64,000 nucleotides of DNA, from NCBI GenBank assembly GCA_022425325.1, contig JAKMFW010000032.1, positions 26,537 to 90,536 of the forward strand, in the 5' to 3' direction. Positions 53,313 through 64,000 of this stretch are shown here, in pieces. The number at the start of each line of letters is the position of its first letter. Position 1 is the stretch's first letter. Both the position numbers and the translations under genes were made by a program. The notes beneath the pieces were generated by a model, which saw only the letters and a list, made by a program, of their open reading frames with translations, was not told where the DNA came from and did no database searches. The stretch comes from Acidimicrobiales bacterium. GTDB lineage: Bacteria > Actinomycetota > Acidimicrobiia > Acidimicrobiales > Aldehydirespiratoraceae.

Positions 53313-55421
53313 ATGGACCTGTCCGGCGCGTGGCGTGCCGCCCCCGCTCGTGAAGAGCTCCGCCGGACCTTCCACGAACCGGCACTCGACGACCGCGACT
53401 GGGCCGAGGTCACCGTGCCCGGCCACTGGGCCCACACGCCCGACCTCGCCGACGAATGCGCAGTCCTCCACCGCCATCGCTTCTCGATGCCGTCCGTGGC
53501 GGAGGATCGGCGCCGCTGGATCACCCTGCACGGGATCGCCCAGCAGGGCGATGTCTGGCTGAACGGTGCCTACGTGGGCGATACCGACGGCTACTTCGTC
53601 CCGCACCAGTTCGAGATCACGCACCTGATGCGCGACACCGACGAGCACTGTCTCGCCGTCGATGTCACGGTGCCGTCATTCGGCGATCCCGACGAACGCA
53701 GCAATCTGATGGGTGCCATCCTTGATCCGCAGCTGTCGGGAGCGGCCGGCCACAACCCGGGAGGCATCTGGCGCGAGGCCGCGATCCACGAGACCGGCAC
53801 GAGCGCGATCCAGCACTTCCGTGTCGTGTGTGTCGACGCCGACCGGGCTCGGGCCCGTCTCGCCATGCGCTGCGTCTTCGACCACCCCGACGGCGGGCCG
53901 GTCCTGCTCCGAACACACGTCGCCGGGATCGACCACGAACTCCACCATCCGGCGGCGGTCGGCGAGAACCGGGTCGAGTGGACGATCGACGTGCCCGAGC
54001 CTGAGCTGTGGTGGCCGCACTCGCTCGGCGAGCAGCCCCTGCACGAACTCTCGTGTGAGCTCATCGTCGACGGCCAGCTGCATGATCATCGGTCCTACCG
54101 CACGGCCTTCCGCACGGTCCGGCTCCGCGACTGGACACTCCACGTGAACGGGGTTCGTCTCTTCACCAAGGGCATCGTGATGTTGCCCACTACCCCACGC
54201 CCCGGCGATGCGACACCTCACCAGGTCGCCGCCGACGTGAGGGCGGCCCGAGACGCCGGACTTGACCTGATCCGCTTTGTCGCCCACGTCGCCCACCCCG
54301 AGGCCTACCGGACCGCCGACGAACTCGGGATGCTGGTGTGGCAGGAGATGCCATTGCGCGGGGTGATGGCTCGAGGCGTACGAGGTCAGGCGGTCCGACA
54401 AGCCCGCGAGATGGTCGATCTTCTCGGCCATCACCCGTCGGTGGCCGTGTGGTGTGTGCATGACGAGCCCTTCCGGCGACAACAGGCGCCCACGTCGACA
54501 CCGCCGATCGTCGGCCAGCAGCGCCCCTCGTGGAACCGGGCGGTGCTCGACACCTCCGTACGGCGCGTCCTCCAACGCACCGACGGTTCCCGCCCGATCG
54601 TCAATCACACCGCCGTCCCACCGCACCTTCCCCTGCTCGACGGGACGACGAGCCACCTGTGGTTCGGTTGGCACGACGGCACAGCCGATGATCTCGCCGC
54701 TGCGATCGGACGCCTTCCCCGCATGGGACGGTTCGTGACGGCGTTCGGGGCTGCAAGCGTCGACCCGCAACTCCCTGAACTCCAGGAAGGGCGTTGGCCG
54801 GCACTCGACTGGAATCCGATCGCGGCAGCCGTCGGAGCTCGCCGTCGATCGCTCCATCACCTCGCCCCACCCGAGCGGGCCGGTGACGGACCGGCCTGGG
54901 CCGAGACCACCCGCCAGGCCCAGGCCGACGTGCTGCGCACCACCATCGAGACACTGCGGAAGGTCAAGTACCGGCCGACCGGCGGCTTCTGCGCCTTCTA
55001 TCTGGCCGACCCCGGACCCGCCGGCGGCTTCGGTGTCCTCGACAGTGATCGCCGGGCCAAGCCCGCCCTCCAGGCGCTTACCGATGCGTGCCGTCCGGTC
55101 ATCGTGGTCGGCGAGCCACTCCCCGCCTCGATCGGGGTCGGCGAGGTCTACGAGATCGCCATCCATGTCGTGTCGGATCTGCACGAGCCGTTGCGAGACG
55201 GGGTCGTTTCGGCGACGATCCACCACGCCGACGGCACCACCGACATCCACCGCTGGGGCGGCGAGATCGAGGCCGACTCGGTGGTCCGTATCGCCCTGCT
55301 CTCGGTGCCCGCGTTGCGGCCCGGAGCGCTCACGGTCGAACTTGCGCTCAACGCAGTCGTCGACGACGTCGAAAACGGCGAGATCACCGCTCACAGCAGC
55401 GTGAAGACAACTGTCAGCTGA
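53313..55421 (+). CDS. GH2-like protein with nucleophile Glu replaced
   Basis: This 702-residue protein has the GH2 order: a sugar-binding jelly roll (residues 1-170, MDLSGAWRAAP, WLNGAYVGDTDGYFVPHQFEI), an Ig-like domain, and a TIM barrel with LHVNGVRLFTKGIVMLP. The acid/base Glu remains in VWCVHDEPF, but the nucleophile site, normally FVSEFG or FVTEFG, reads FVTAFG (Glu to Ala). A retaining glycosidase needs that residue, so hydrolysis is doubtful. No signal peptide is seen, so it is likely cytoplasmic. Confidence 0.82.
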   Translation: MDLSGAWRAAPAREELRRTFHEPALDDRDWAEVTVPGHWAHTPDLADECAVLHRHRFSMPSVAEDRRRWITLHGIAQQGDVWLNGAYVGDTDGYFVPHQFEITHLMRDTDEHCLAVDVTVPSFGDPDERSNLMGAILDPQLSGAAGHNPGGIWREAAIHETGTSAIQHFRVVCVDADRARARLAMRCVFDHPDGGPVLLRTHVAGIDHELHHPAAVGENRVEWTIDVPEPELWWPHSLGEQPLHELSCELIVDGQLHDHRSYRTAFRTVRLRDWTLHVNGVRLFTKGIVMLPTTPRPGDATPHQVAADVRAARDAGLDLIRFVAHVAHPEAYRTADELGMLVWQEMPLRGVMARGVRGQAVRQAREMVDLLGHHPSVAVWCVHDEPFRRQQAPTSTPPIVGQQRPSWNRAVLDTSVRRVLQRTDGSRPIVNHTAVPPHLPLLDGTTSHLWFGWHDGTADDLAAAIGRLPRMGRFVTAFGAASVDPQLPELQEGRWPALDWNPIAAAVGARRRSLHHLAPPERAGDGPAWAETTRQAQADVLRTTIETLRKVKYRPTGGFCAFYLADPGPAGGFGVLDSDRRAKPALQALTDACRPVIVVGEPLPASIGVGEVYEIAIHVVSDLHEPLRDGVVSATIHHADGTTDIHRWGGEIEADSVVRIALLSVPALRPGALTVELALNAVVDDVENGEITAHSSVKTTVS

Positions 55422-55431
55422 AGTGGGCGCG

Positions 55432-55454
55432 TGCCCGCAGAGGGCAAGTACCTT
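55432..55454 (+). promoter_or_regulatory. Possible sdh promoter with dyad
   Basis: TGCCC - GCAGA - GGGCA (55432-55446) lies directly before a TACCTT hexamer (55449-55454). That would give a 30-nt leader carrying AAGGA before sdhC. The dyad would occupy the spacer of the promoter. Confidence 0.35.
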
Positions 55455-55492
55455 TGTGAACTGCAGGACGTTTCACGAAGGAACACCAATCG

Positions 55493-56278
55493 ATGGCACA
55501 GACCATGCCCGGCACCGACCACTCGGTGCCGGTACTCCGCCGCCGGGCACCGCAGCTTCCCTGGCCGCTCAACCTCTACCAGACCGCCGTCGGCAAGAAG
55601 TACGTGATGGCCATCACCGGCGTCGGCCTCCTGGGCTTCGTCGTGGTGCACATGATCGGCAACCTCCACATCTACGAGGGCCCGACACAAGTCCACGAGT
55701 ACGCCGAGGCACTTCGCGGTCTCGGCGGTCATCTCGTGCCCCGGACCTTCCTGCTGTGGGTGCTCCGCATCGGCCTGATCGGCATGTTCGCTGCGCACAT
55801 CCACGCTGCGTTCTCGCTCAGCCGCATGAACACGAAGGCCAACAAGGCCTACGCCGGTAGCCGCGACTATCTCGCCGTGAACTTCGCCAGCCGCACCATG
55901 CGCTGGACCGGCCCGATCATCCTGCTCTACCTGCTCTTCCACCTCGCCGATCTCACCTGGGGCTGGTTCAGCGACGAGTGGGTGCGAGGCGACGTCTACG
56001 CCAACGTCTACAACTCAATGAGCGCACTCCCGATCGCCGCCATCTACATCGTCGCCAACGTGGCGCTGGCGACGCACATCTACCACGGCGCCTGGTCGAT
56101 GTTCCAGACCCTCGGCATCAACAACCCCCGCTACAACAACGCCCGCCGGCGCTTCGCTCAAGGCCTCGCCGCCGTGATCCTGCTCGGCAACCTCAGCTTC
56201 CCGCTGGCCGTCCAGGCCGAACTGATTGATCTCGAAGGCCACACACCCGGCCAGTACAACCTCGAATACGGAGAATGA
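55493..56278 (+). CDS. sdhC: Succinate dehydrogenase cytochrome b subunit (type B)
   Basis: This 261-residue di-heme anchor has five helices and the conserved heme His residues ([56 protein letters not shown]). It is a single anchor subunit, as in type B succinate:quinone reductases, so no sdhD is needed. It uses a menaquinone-type quinone by family. It is the first gene of sdhCAB, with AAGGAAC before the ATG. Confidence 0.93.
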   Translation: MAQTMPGTDHSVPVLRRRAPQLPWPLNLYQTAVGKKYVMAITGVGLLGFVVVHMIGNLHIYEGPTQVHEYAEALRGLGGHLVPRTFLLWVLRIGLIGMFAAHIHAAFSLSRMNTKANKAYAGSRDYLAVNFASRTMRWTGPIILLYLLFHLADLTWGWFSDEWVRGDVYANVYNSMSALPIAAIYIVANVALATHIYHGAWSMFQTLGINNPRYNNARRRFAQGLAAVILLGNLSFPLAVQAELIDLEGHTPGQYNLEYGE

Positions 56279-56280
56279 CC

Positions 56281-58203
<1,923 letters not shown>

Positions 58204-58222
58204 GTCTGGAAGATCCCGTCCG

Positions 58223-58996
58223 ATGAGCAAGAACCTCAATCTCAAGCTGAAGATCTGGCGCCAGGCCGGTCCGCACGCCCAGGGCTCCTTCCTGGAGGTC
58301 GATGCCCACGACATTCCCGAGGACGCCTCGTTCCTCGAGATGCTCGATGTGGTCAACGAGCGCCTGATCGCCGACGACGTCGAGCCGGTCACGTTTGGTC
58401 ACGACTGTCGTGAAGGCATCTGCGGCACCTGCGGCGTGATGATCAACGGGCAGGCCCACGGCCCCGAGAAGGCCACGGCAACGTGCCAGCTGCACATGCG
58501 CAAGTTCAACGACGGTGACGAGATCGTGATCGAACCGTGGCAGGCCACGTCGTTCCCGATCCTCAAGGACCTCATGGTCGACCGCCGCGCCTTCGACCGC
58601 ATCGTCGAGGCCGGCGGTTACATCTCCGCCCCAACCGGCACGGCGCCCGACGCCAATGAGATTCCGATCCCGAAGGAGGTGGCCGACACCTCGATGGACG
58701 CCGCCGCCTGCATCGGCTGTGGCGCCTGTGTTGCGGCATGCCCCAATTCGGCAGGTCAGCTGTTCACGTCGGCCAAGCTCCACCACCTCAACACGCTGCC
58801 CCAGGGCCAGCCGGAGCGGTGGAAGCGCACCGAGGCCATGGTCGAGACCATGGAGGACTTCTTCGGTTCCTGCACCAACCACGGCGAGTGCGCCGAGGCG
58901 TGCCCGAAGGAGATCTCGCTCGACTTCATCGCCTTCATGAACCGTGACTACGTGAAGTCGAAGGTCAAGAACCGCAGCCTGGTCAGCAAGCACTGA
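58223..58996 (+). CDS. sdhB: Succinate dehydrogenase iron-sulfur subunit
   Basis: This 257-residue protein has the [2Fe-2S] motif CREGICGTCGVMINGQAHGP, then CIGCGACVAACPNSAG for [4Fe-4S] and CTNHGECAEACPKEISL for the last cluster. It carries electrons from SdhA to SdhC. It ends the sdhCAB operon; two small hairpins (58998-59008 and 59010-59023) stand between it and the convergent hydrolase gene. Confidence 0.95.
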   Translation: MSKNLNLKLKIWRQAGPHAQGSFLEVDAHDIPEDASFLEMLDVVNERLIADDVEPVTFGHDCREGICGTCGVMINGQAHGPEKATATCQLHMRKFNDGDEIVIEPWQATSFPILKDLMVDRRAFDRIVEAGGYISAPTGTAPDANEIPIPKEVADTSMDAAACIGCGACVAACPNSAGQLFTSAKLHHLNTLPQGQPERWKRTEAMVETMEDFFGSCTNHGECAEACPKEISLDFIAFMNRDYVKSKVKNRSLVSKH

Positions 58997-59021
58997 TCCC
59001 GAATCGGGCGACGCTCCGGCG

Positions 59022-59906
59022 TCAGGGTCGATCCGGCCAGACTGCGGCGTTGCGCAGGTGTTCGATCAGGACGGGAATGAACTCGTCGAGCATCGGCGCA
59101 GGCGTCTCGTGGCCGAGGCGGTCGACTTCGAGAAGCACCGCACCATCGATCCCGGTGGCCAGCGCGCGTCCGTGCTCGATCGGGAAGACCGGATCGGCGG
59201 TGCCGTGCACGACGAGTGTCGGTTGCCGAATCTCACTGAGCCGATCGAGTCGGCTGGGCGACGCGTGCACGGCGACACCATGGCCCGACTCGGGCTGCCA
59301 TCCGGTAGCGAGTTCGGCAGCCGCGAGGCGTCGGGCCGAGTCGGCATCGAAGGGATAGGCATCGCCGGCCAGCAGTTCGGCCAGTTCGGCGAGCCAACCG
59401 GCCAGCGCTCGCCGGTCGGGAGGTGGGCCGGCGTAGAGCCGATGCATCATCGCGTCCACGAACTCATCGTCGGGCCCCGGTAGACGCTCATCGCCTGCGC
59501 CCGCGGTCGAGCCGAGAAGGGTCAACGAGCGGACCCGCTCCGGATGATCGAGCGCAGCGACCTGCGCGACCATCCCGCCCATCGAGCGGCCGACGAGATG
59601 CGCAGAGTCCACGGCCAGAAGGTCGAGTAGGCCGATGAGATCAGCAGCGAGATCGTCGAGGAGGTAACCGGCCTCGGATCCAAGCCATGACGACCGGCCA
59701 CAATCACGGTGATCGAAGCGCACCACACGGAATCCGGTGCCGGCCAGCGCGTCGACGAAGCTGGGCGACCAGTGGAAACCCGGCGTGTCGGCACCGGCCA
59801 ACAACACGACGGTGTCGTGGCCGTCGCCGGCCACATCGACCCACAGATCGACCTCACCGACTCGGAGTTGCTCGCCCCGATCGACGTCTCGTGCCGCGTC
59901 CGTCAT
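59022..59906 (-). CDS. Alpha/beta-hydrolase
   Basis: This is a 294-residue alpha/beta-hydrolase. The nucleophile elbow is GRSMGG, the oxyanion side VLLAGADTPGFHW, the acid Asp is in VVHGTADPVFP and the His in RLGHETPAP. It cleaves an ester, amide or similar bond; the substrate is unknown. Its promoter shares a palindrome with the divergent DUF368 gene. Confidence 0.88.
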   Translation of the reverse strand: MTDAARDVDRGEQLRVGEVDLWVDVAGDGHDTVVLLAGADTPGFHWSPSFVDALAGTGFRVVRFDHRDCGRSSWLGSEAGYLLDDLAADLIGLLDLLAVDSAHLVGRSMGGMVAQVAALDHPERVRSLTLLGSTAGAGDERLPGPDDEFVDAMMHRLYAGPPPDRRALAGWLAELAELLAGDAYPFDADSARRLAAAELATGWQPESGHGVAVHASPSRLDRLSEIRQPTLVVHGTADPVFPIEHGRALATGIDGAVLLEVDRLGHETPAPMLDEFIPVLIEHLRNAAVWPDRP

Positions 59907-59913
59907 CGAGCCG

Positions 59914-59925
59914 AACGGTACCGTT
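59914..59925. promoter_or_regulatory. Palindromic divergent -10 region
   Basis: The perfect 12-bp palindrome AACGGTACCGTT contains a TACCGT hexamer on each strand. Each hexamer ends exactly 8 nt before a start codon, ATG 59906 on the minus and GTG 59933 on the plus strand. Confidence 0.5.
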
Positions 59926-59932
59926 GGCCCCC

Positions 59933-60841
59933 GTGATCCCCAAGGTCGGTGCCCAATTCGTCCGTGGCTTGCTGATGGGAGCTGCCGACGTCGTCCCCGG
60001 TGTGTCCGGTGGAACCATCGCCCTGATCGTCGGCATCTACGAGACGCTCATCGATCAGGTCCGAGCCGGAGCCAAGGCGCTCGGCATGCTCGTTCGCGGC
60101 GACCTTCGCGGCTTCTGGAAGCAGGTGAGGGGGCTCGACGTCACGTTCCTGCTCCCGTTGGCGATCGGCATCCTGCTCGCCGTGGGCGGGCTCGCCTCGG
60201 TGCTTGAGACCCAGCTCGAGGAGAATCCCGAGGAGATGGCCGGACTCTTCTTCGGTCTTGTCGCAGCGTCGGTACTGATCGGCTGGGATCTCATCTCGGC
60301 CCGTACCAGCACCCACCTGGCGATCGTGCTGCTCGTCGCCGTCGCCATCTTTTTCGGGCTGGGCTTCCAATCCGGTCCGATCACCGACCCGAGCCCCGTG
60401 GTGCTCGTCGGTGCCGGCGCGCTGGCGATCTGCGCCATGATCCTGCCGGGCATCTCCGGTTCGTTCATCTTGTTGATGATCGGGATGTACGCGACCGTCA
60501 TCGGCGCCGTCGACGATCGGGCGTTCGGCGACCTCGCCCTCGTCGGAATCGGCGCAGTCGTGGGCCTCGCACTCTTCTCGACACTGCTCGGCTGGCTGCT
60601 CGACCATCACGGCGACACGGTGATGGCCGCCATGGTCGGTCTCATGCTCGGCTCGCTCCGGGTCCTGTGGCCCTGGCCCAACGGCGTCGGTGTCATCAGC
60701 GAGGACGAGTCCGAGGTGATCGACGGCACCGGTCTCGAACTTCCGGCCGGTGATGAGCTCCTCGGCCCGGTCGCCCTCGGCATGATCGGGTTCGTGATCG
60801 TGAGGGTGCTGGCGCGGATCGGCAAACGCCTCGAGCGCTGA
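59933..60841 (+). CDS. DUF368-family membrane protein
   Basis: This is a 302-residue polytopic protein with the DUF368 signature GLLMGAADVVPGVSGGTIALIVGIYETLI and a second MILPGISGSFILLMIGMY. Recent work links some DUF368 proteins to lipid carrier (undecaprenyl or polyprenyl phosphate) translocation; for this one it is an inference. GTG 59933 is chosen because the signature starts soon after it. Confidence 0.9.
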   Translation: MIPKVGAQFVRGLLMGAADVVPGVSGGTIALIVGIYETLIDQVRAGAKALGMLVRGDLRGFWKQVRGLDVTFLLPLAIGILLAVGGLASVLETQLEENPEEMAGLFFGLVAASVLIGWDLISARTSTHLAIVLLVAVAIFFGLGFQSGPITDPSPVVLVGAGALAICAMILPGISGSFILLMIGMYATVIGAVDDRAFGDLALVGIGAVVGLALFSTLLGWLLDHHGDTVMAAMVGLMLGSLRVLWPWPNGVGVISEDESEVIDGTGLELPAGDELLGPVALGMIGFVIVRVLARIGKRLER

Positions 60842-60856
60842 GCGGCGACCCGACGA

Positions 60857-61513
60857 TCAGAGGGGTAGCTCGACCCACCCCGGCCGATTGCTCATGATCC
60901 AACTGCGGATCTCCGGCGATGGCTGACCGGGCCACTGCACGGCGATGCGGGTCTGCGGATCGAAACCCGGGGTGAGCGGCGCAAGCCTCGGCCACCGACC
61001 GTCCCACCGGCGTCGACGAACCCCGACCGCGTCGACCTCGTACTTCGCACTCCCGAGCAGCACCTCACCCCGGGCCGTGACCTCGTGCTCGAAGCCGTCG
61101 TCGTGTTCATCGGGCGCCGAGGCGGCCTCGACATCAAGGTCGAGGCCGACCGGGGTACGGTCGCCGAACGTCGCCGGGTGGATCACGTCGTCGGGGTCGA
61201 CGGCGATCCCGAACGCCTCCAGACCGATCGTCCACTGCTCGATCGGTGTCTCGCACACGAAGTCCGTCCAGATGCCGGGTGCTCGGAACTCGAACGCGTG
61301 GGAGACCAGCGGCAGTTCGTAGTCGAGGACGACGACGGGATCCTCACCCTGTTCGTGCACGACGGCGAGAAACCAGGTCGCGCCGGCGCTGGGGCGGACC
61401 GACACACGCAAGAGCCCGGCGACCGCCTGCCGCTTGTCGACCCACTCGATATCGATCGTGTCGTCGAGGTGCTCGTGGGGTTCGCCCGGATCGAAAAGGT
61501 CCGTCTCGATCAC
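60857..61513 (-). CDS. Hypothetical protein
   Basis: This 218-residue soluble acidic protein has no family I recognise. It appears to be all beta in parts (VVLDYELPLVSHAFEFRAPGIWTDFVCE, RIAVQWPGQPSPEIRSW). It overlaps the RDD gene by 4 bp (ATGA) and is co-transcribed with it. No catalytic pattern is seen. Confidence 0.7.
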   Translation of the reverse strand: MIETDLFDPGEPHEHLDDTIDIEWVDKRQAVAGLLRVSVRPSAGATWFLAVVHEQGEDPVVVLDYELPLVSHAFEFRAPGIWTDFVCETPIEQWTIGLEAFGIAVDPDDVIHPATFGDRTPVGLDLDVEAASAPDEHDDGFEHEVTARGEVLLGSAKYEVDAVGVRRRRWDGRWPRLAPLTPGFDPQTRIAVQWPGQPSPEIRSWIMSNRPGWVELPL

Positions 61514-62004
61514 TCGGACCCCTCCCGGGGAAGCGCAACGACGGTGGTTCCGGCGAGTCGGTCGTGCACCCCACGTCCGCTGGCAGGGAGAACAACGCTC
61601 ACGACGAGCACCAGGAGGAAGGTCCCGCCGTACGCACCGAAGGCAACCGGTCCGCCGTAGAGCACCAGCGCACGGGCCGTTGCCCGACTCCAGGGGATCC
61701 GGGCCGAAGGCTCGACCGTTCGAAGCCGCAGGCCGACGAGCGCCTTACCGAGGGTCGCTCCCTTGAGGACCGTGGGAAGGACCTCGTATGCGGCAATGGT
61801 GACGACAACGAAGAGCAGCGACCGGCCCTGGGTCACGTCGACCTGGAGAGGCTGCCGGCCGAAGGGATCGCCACCGAGAAGTCGCTGGTCGAGTTCCACG
61901 AGCACGAACCCGAGCGCCCACGTCAACGTGATCGCGTCGATGAGGCGGGCACCGAGGCGGGCTCGGATCGAGGCGGGGGCGGGGATCGGGAGCACTTCGC
62001 TCAC
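61510..62004 (-). CDS. RDD-family membrane protein
   Basis: This is a 164-residue RDD protein. It starts RARLGARLIDAITLTWALGFV (Arg/Asp pair of the RDD fold), then GATLGKALVGLRLRTVEPSARIPWSRATAR, and helices. The family may move ions or osmolytes. GTG 62004 is chosen; TAGGTT ends 7 nt upstream. Confidence 0.85.
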   Translation of the reverse strand: MSEVLPIPAPASIRARLGARLIDAITLTWALGFVLVELDQRLLGGDPFGRQPLQVDVTQGRSLLFVVVTIAAYEVLPTVLKGATLGKALVGLRLRTVEPSARIPWSRATARALVLYGGPVAFGAYGGTFLLVLVVSVVLPASGRGVHDRLAGTTVVALPREGSE

Positions 62005-62011
62005 CTGGCCA

Positions 62012-62017
62012 AACCTA
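62012..62017 (-). promoter_or_regulatory. -10 hexamer TAGGTT of RDD gene
   Basis: TAGGTT ends 7 nt before GTG 62004. Confidence 0.45.
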
Positions 62018-62030
62018 TGGCGCGCCGCCC

Positions 62031-62036
62031 TACCCT
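62031..62036 (+). promoter_or_regulatory. -10 hexamer TACCCT of SCP2 gene
   Basis: TACCCT ends 6 nt before GTG 62043. Confidence 0.5.
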
Positions 62037-62042
62037 GGCCAC

Positions 62043-62385
62043 GTGAGCGACTTCCTGACCGACGCCTGGTTCGCCGAAATCGCCGACCGGGCCGCGAGCG
62101 CCTCGGTTCCGGAGGGTGTCGCCCTCACGGTCGAGCAGGTCGTCGAAGGGGACCCGGCGATCCGCTGGCAGTTGCGCCTCGGACCCGACGGGGTCGAACT
62201 CGACCGGGACCCGTCCACCGATCCCGACATCCGGATCACCACCGATCGCGAGACCGCCACCGAGATCCGAGCGGGAAACGTCTCTGCCCAACGCGCCTTT
62301 CTCGGAGGACAACTCCAGATCGGCGGCGACATCCAGGCACTGATGGCCAACCGCGAGGCCTTGGCCGCGCTGGCGCCGGCACTCG

Positions 62386-62396
<11 letters not shown>
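62043..62396 (+). CDS. SCP2 sterol-carrier domain protein
   Basis: This is a 117-residue single SCP2-like domain (ALTVEQVVEGDPAIRWQLRLGPDGVEL, ITTDRETATEIRAGNVSAQRAFLGGQLQIGGDIQALM). It likely binds a lipid or acyl-CoA and carries it between membranes or enzymes. It ends directly against the mdh stop. Confidence 0.88.
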
Positions 62397-63425
<1,029 letters not shown>

Positions 63426-63481
63426 CTACCAGCGAAGCGCCGGCTCCCCGAAGGTCGGCGACGACGGCGACCGGCCGGTGC

Positions 63482-64000
63482 TCAGCCCGCCGGATGCTCC
63501 GACCGGGTGTTGCCCAACCACGACTCGTACAGCGTCTGATAGATCCCGGGCACCGCGACAAGATCCTCGTGCGGACCCATCTGGGCGACCCGACCCTTGT
63601 CGAACACGATGACGAGATCAGCCCGTTCTGCCGTGGAGAGCCGGTGCGCGATTGAGATCATCGTGCGGCCTCCTGCGAGGCGATCGAGGGCGGCCGCCAA
63701 CGCCTCTTCGGTCTCGGGGTCGACCGCCGACGTCGCCTCGTCGAGCACCAGGAGTCCCGGGTCCGCGACCTGCGCGCGGGCCAAGGCGACGAGCTGGCGC
63801 TCCCCGACCGAGAGCCGCCCACCACGCTCGCCCACGACGGTGTCGAGCCTGTCGGGCAGGGTCTCGATCCAGCCACGAAGACCAAGGACGTCGATCGCCC
63901 GCTCGACCTCGGCGGCGGTGGTGCCCCCGCGGCCGTAGGCGATGTTGTCCCGGATGCTGACGTCGAACAGGAAACCGTCCTGCGGCACCATCCGGATCGC
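63482..64000 (-). CDS. ABC transporter ATP-binding/permease protein, C-terminal part, cut by window edge
   Basis: The last 172 codons of an ABC exporter-type ATPase are visible. The Q-loop is MVPQDGFLFDVSIRDNIAYG, the signature LSVGERQ (variant of LSGGQ), Walker B LLVLDEATSAVD and H-loop ISIAHRLST. Walker A and any membrane domain lie beyond 64000. An internal ATG at 63991 is not the start. Relatives are usually full or half exporters; the substrate is unknown. Confidence 0.9.
   Translation of the reverse strand, partial: AIRMVPQDGFLFDVSIRDNIAYGRGGTTAAEVERAIDVLGLRGWIETLPDRLDTVVGERGGRLSVGERQLVALARAQVADPGLLVLDEATSAVDPETEEALAAALDRLAGGRTMISIAHRLSTAERADLVIVFDKGRVAQMGPHEDLVAVPGIYQTLYESWLGNTRSEHPAG

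Overview
The window looks like an ordinary chromosomal segment of a high-GC actinobacterium. I infer a member of Acidimicrobiia or a near relative. The evidence is two WhiB-family regulators, F420-dependent (LLM-class) oxidoreductases, an F420-associated DUF2342 metalloprotease, nickel superoxide dismutase with its maturation protease, a B-type succinate dehydrogenase, UPF0182 and SCO6745 proteins, and strong G/C bias at third codon positions. I see no insertion sequence, phage gene or CRISPR array. The gene order reads as core and housekeeping DNA with many small uncharacterised operons.

Layout. 1-2169: end of a molybdoenzyme operon (catalytic subunit cut by the window edge, plus a fused FeS/NrfD subunit) with a divergent LysR regulator. 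3161-6876: a phosphotransferase, then a gntR / isochorismatase / DUF1330 / LLM oxidoreductase group. 6950-12589: a complete seven-gene Mrp Na+/H+ antiporter operon (mnhA to mnhG). 12775-13545: divergent sodN and sodX. 13616-22958: mostly monocistronic enzymes plus a copper export pair (copA, copZ). 23566-23642: initiator tRNA. 25222-28113: two tandem TauD-type dioxygenases with a rhodanese and a RidA protein. 29393-35755: UPF0182, a DivIVA-like coiled-coil protein and a PDZ/Lon-like protease. 36400-38113: an moaE / small membrane protein / mreB operon. 39302-45860: DUF2342, then a five-gene operon with ppk1, a ROK kinase, Nudix and an MFS transporter. 46033-46836: whiB, tatA, whiB. 47030-55421: a VWA protein and a Mg-chelatase-like AAA ATPase, interleaved with TetR, MaoC and two glycosidase-like genes. 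55493-58996: sdhCAB. 59022-64000: hydrolase, DUF368, RDD, SCP2, malate dehydrogenase and a cut ABC transporter.

Recurring architecture. At 24 genes a TAnnnT hexamer lies 6, 7 or 8 nt upstream of the start codon (15 of them at exactly 6), usually without a Shine-Dalgarno sequence. This points to widespread leaderless transcription and fixes several start codons. Genes inside operons instead have GTGA/ATGA overlaps or clear ribosome binding sites.

Most unusual points: a GH1-like and a GH2-like protein that both appear to lack the catalytic nucleophile; an mreB gene whose only sensible start is CTG; a Ni-SOD with Tyr where the nickel hook normally has Pro; and several perfect inverted repeats that look like operators (LysR, GntR, DUF808 and the hydrolase/DUF368 divergent promoter). 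I did not find a clear new defence, CRISPR or mobile system.
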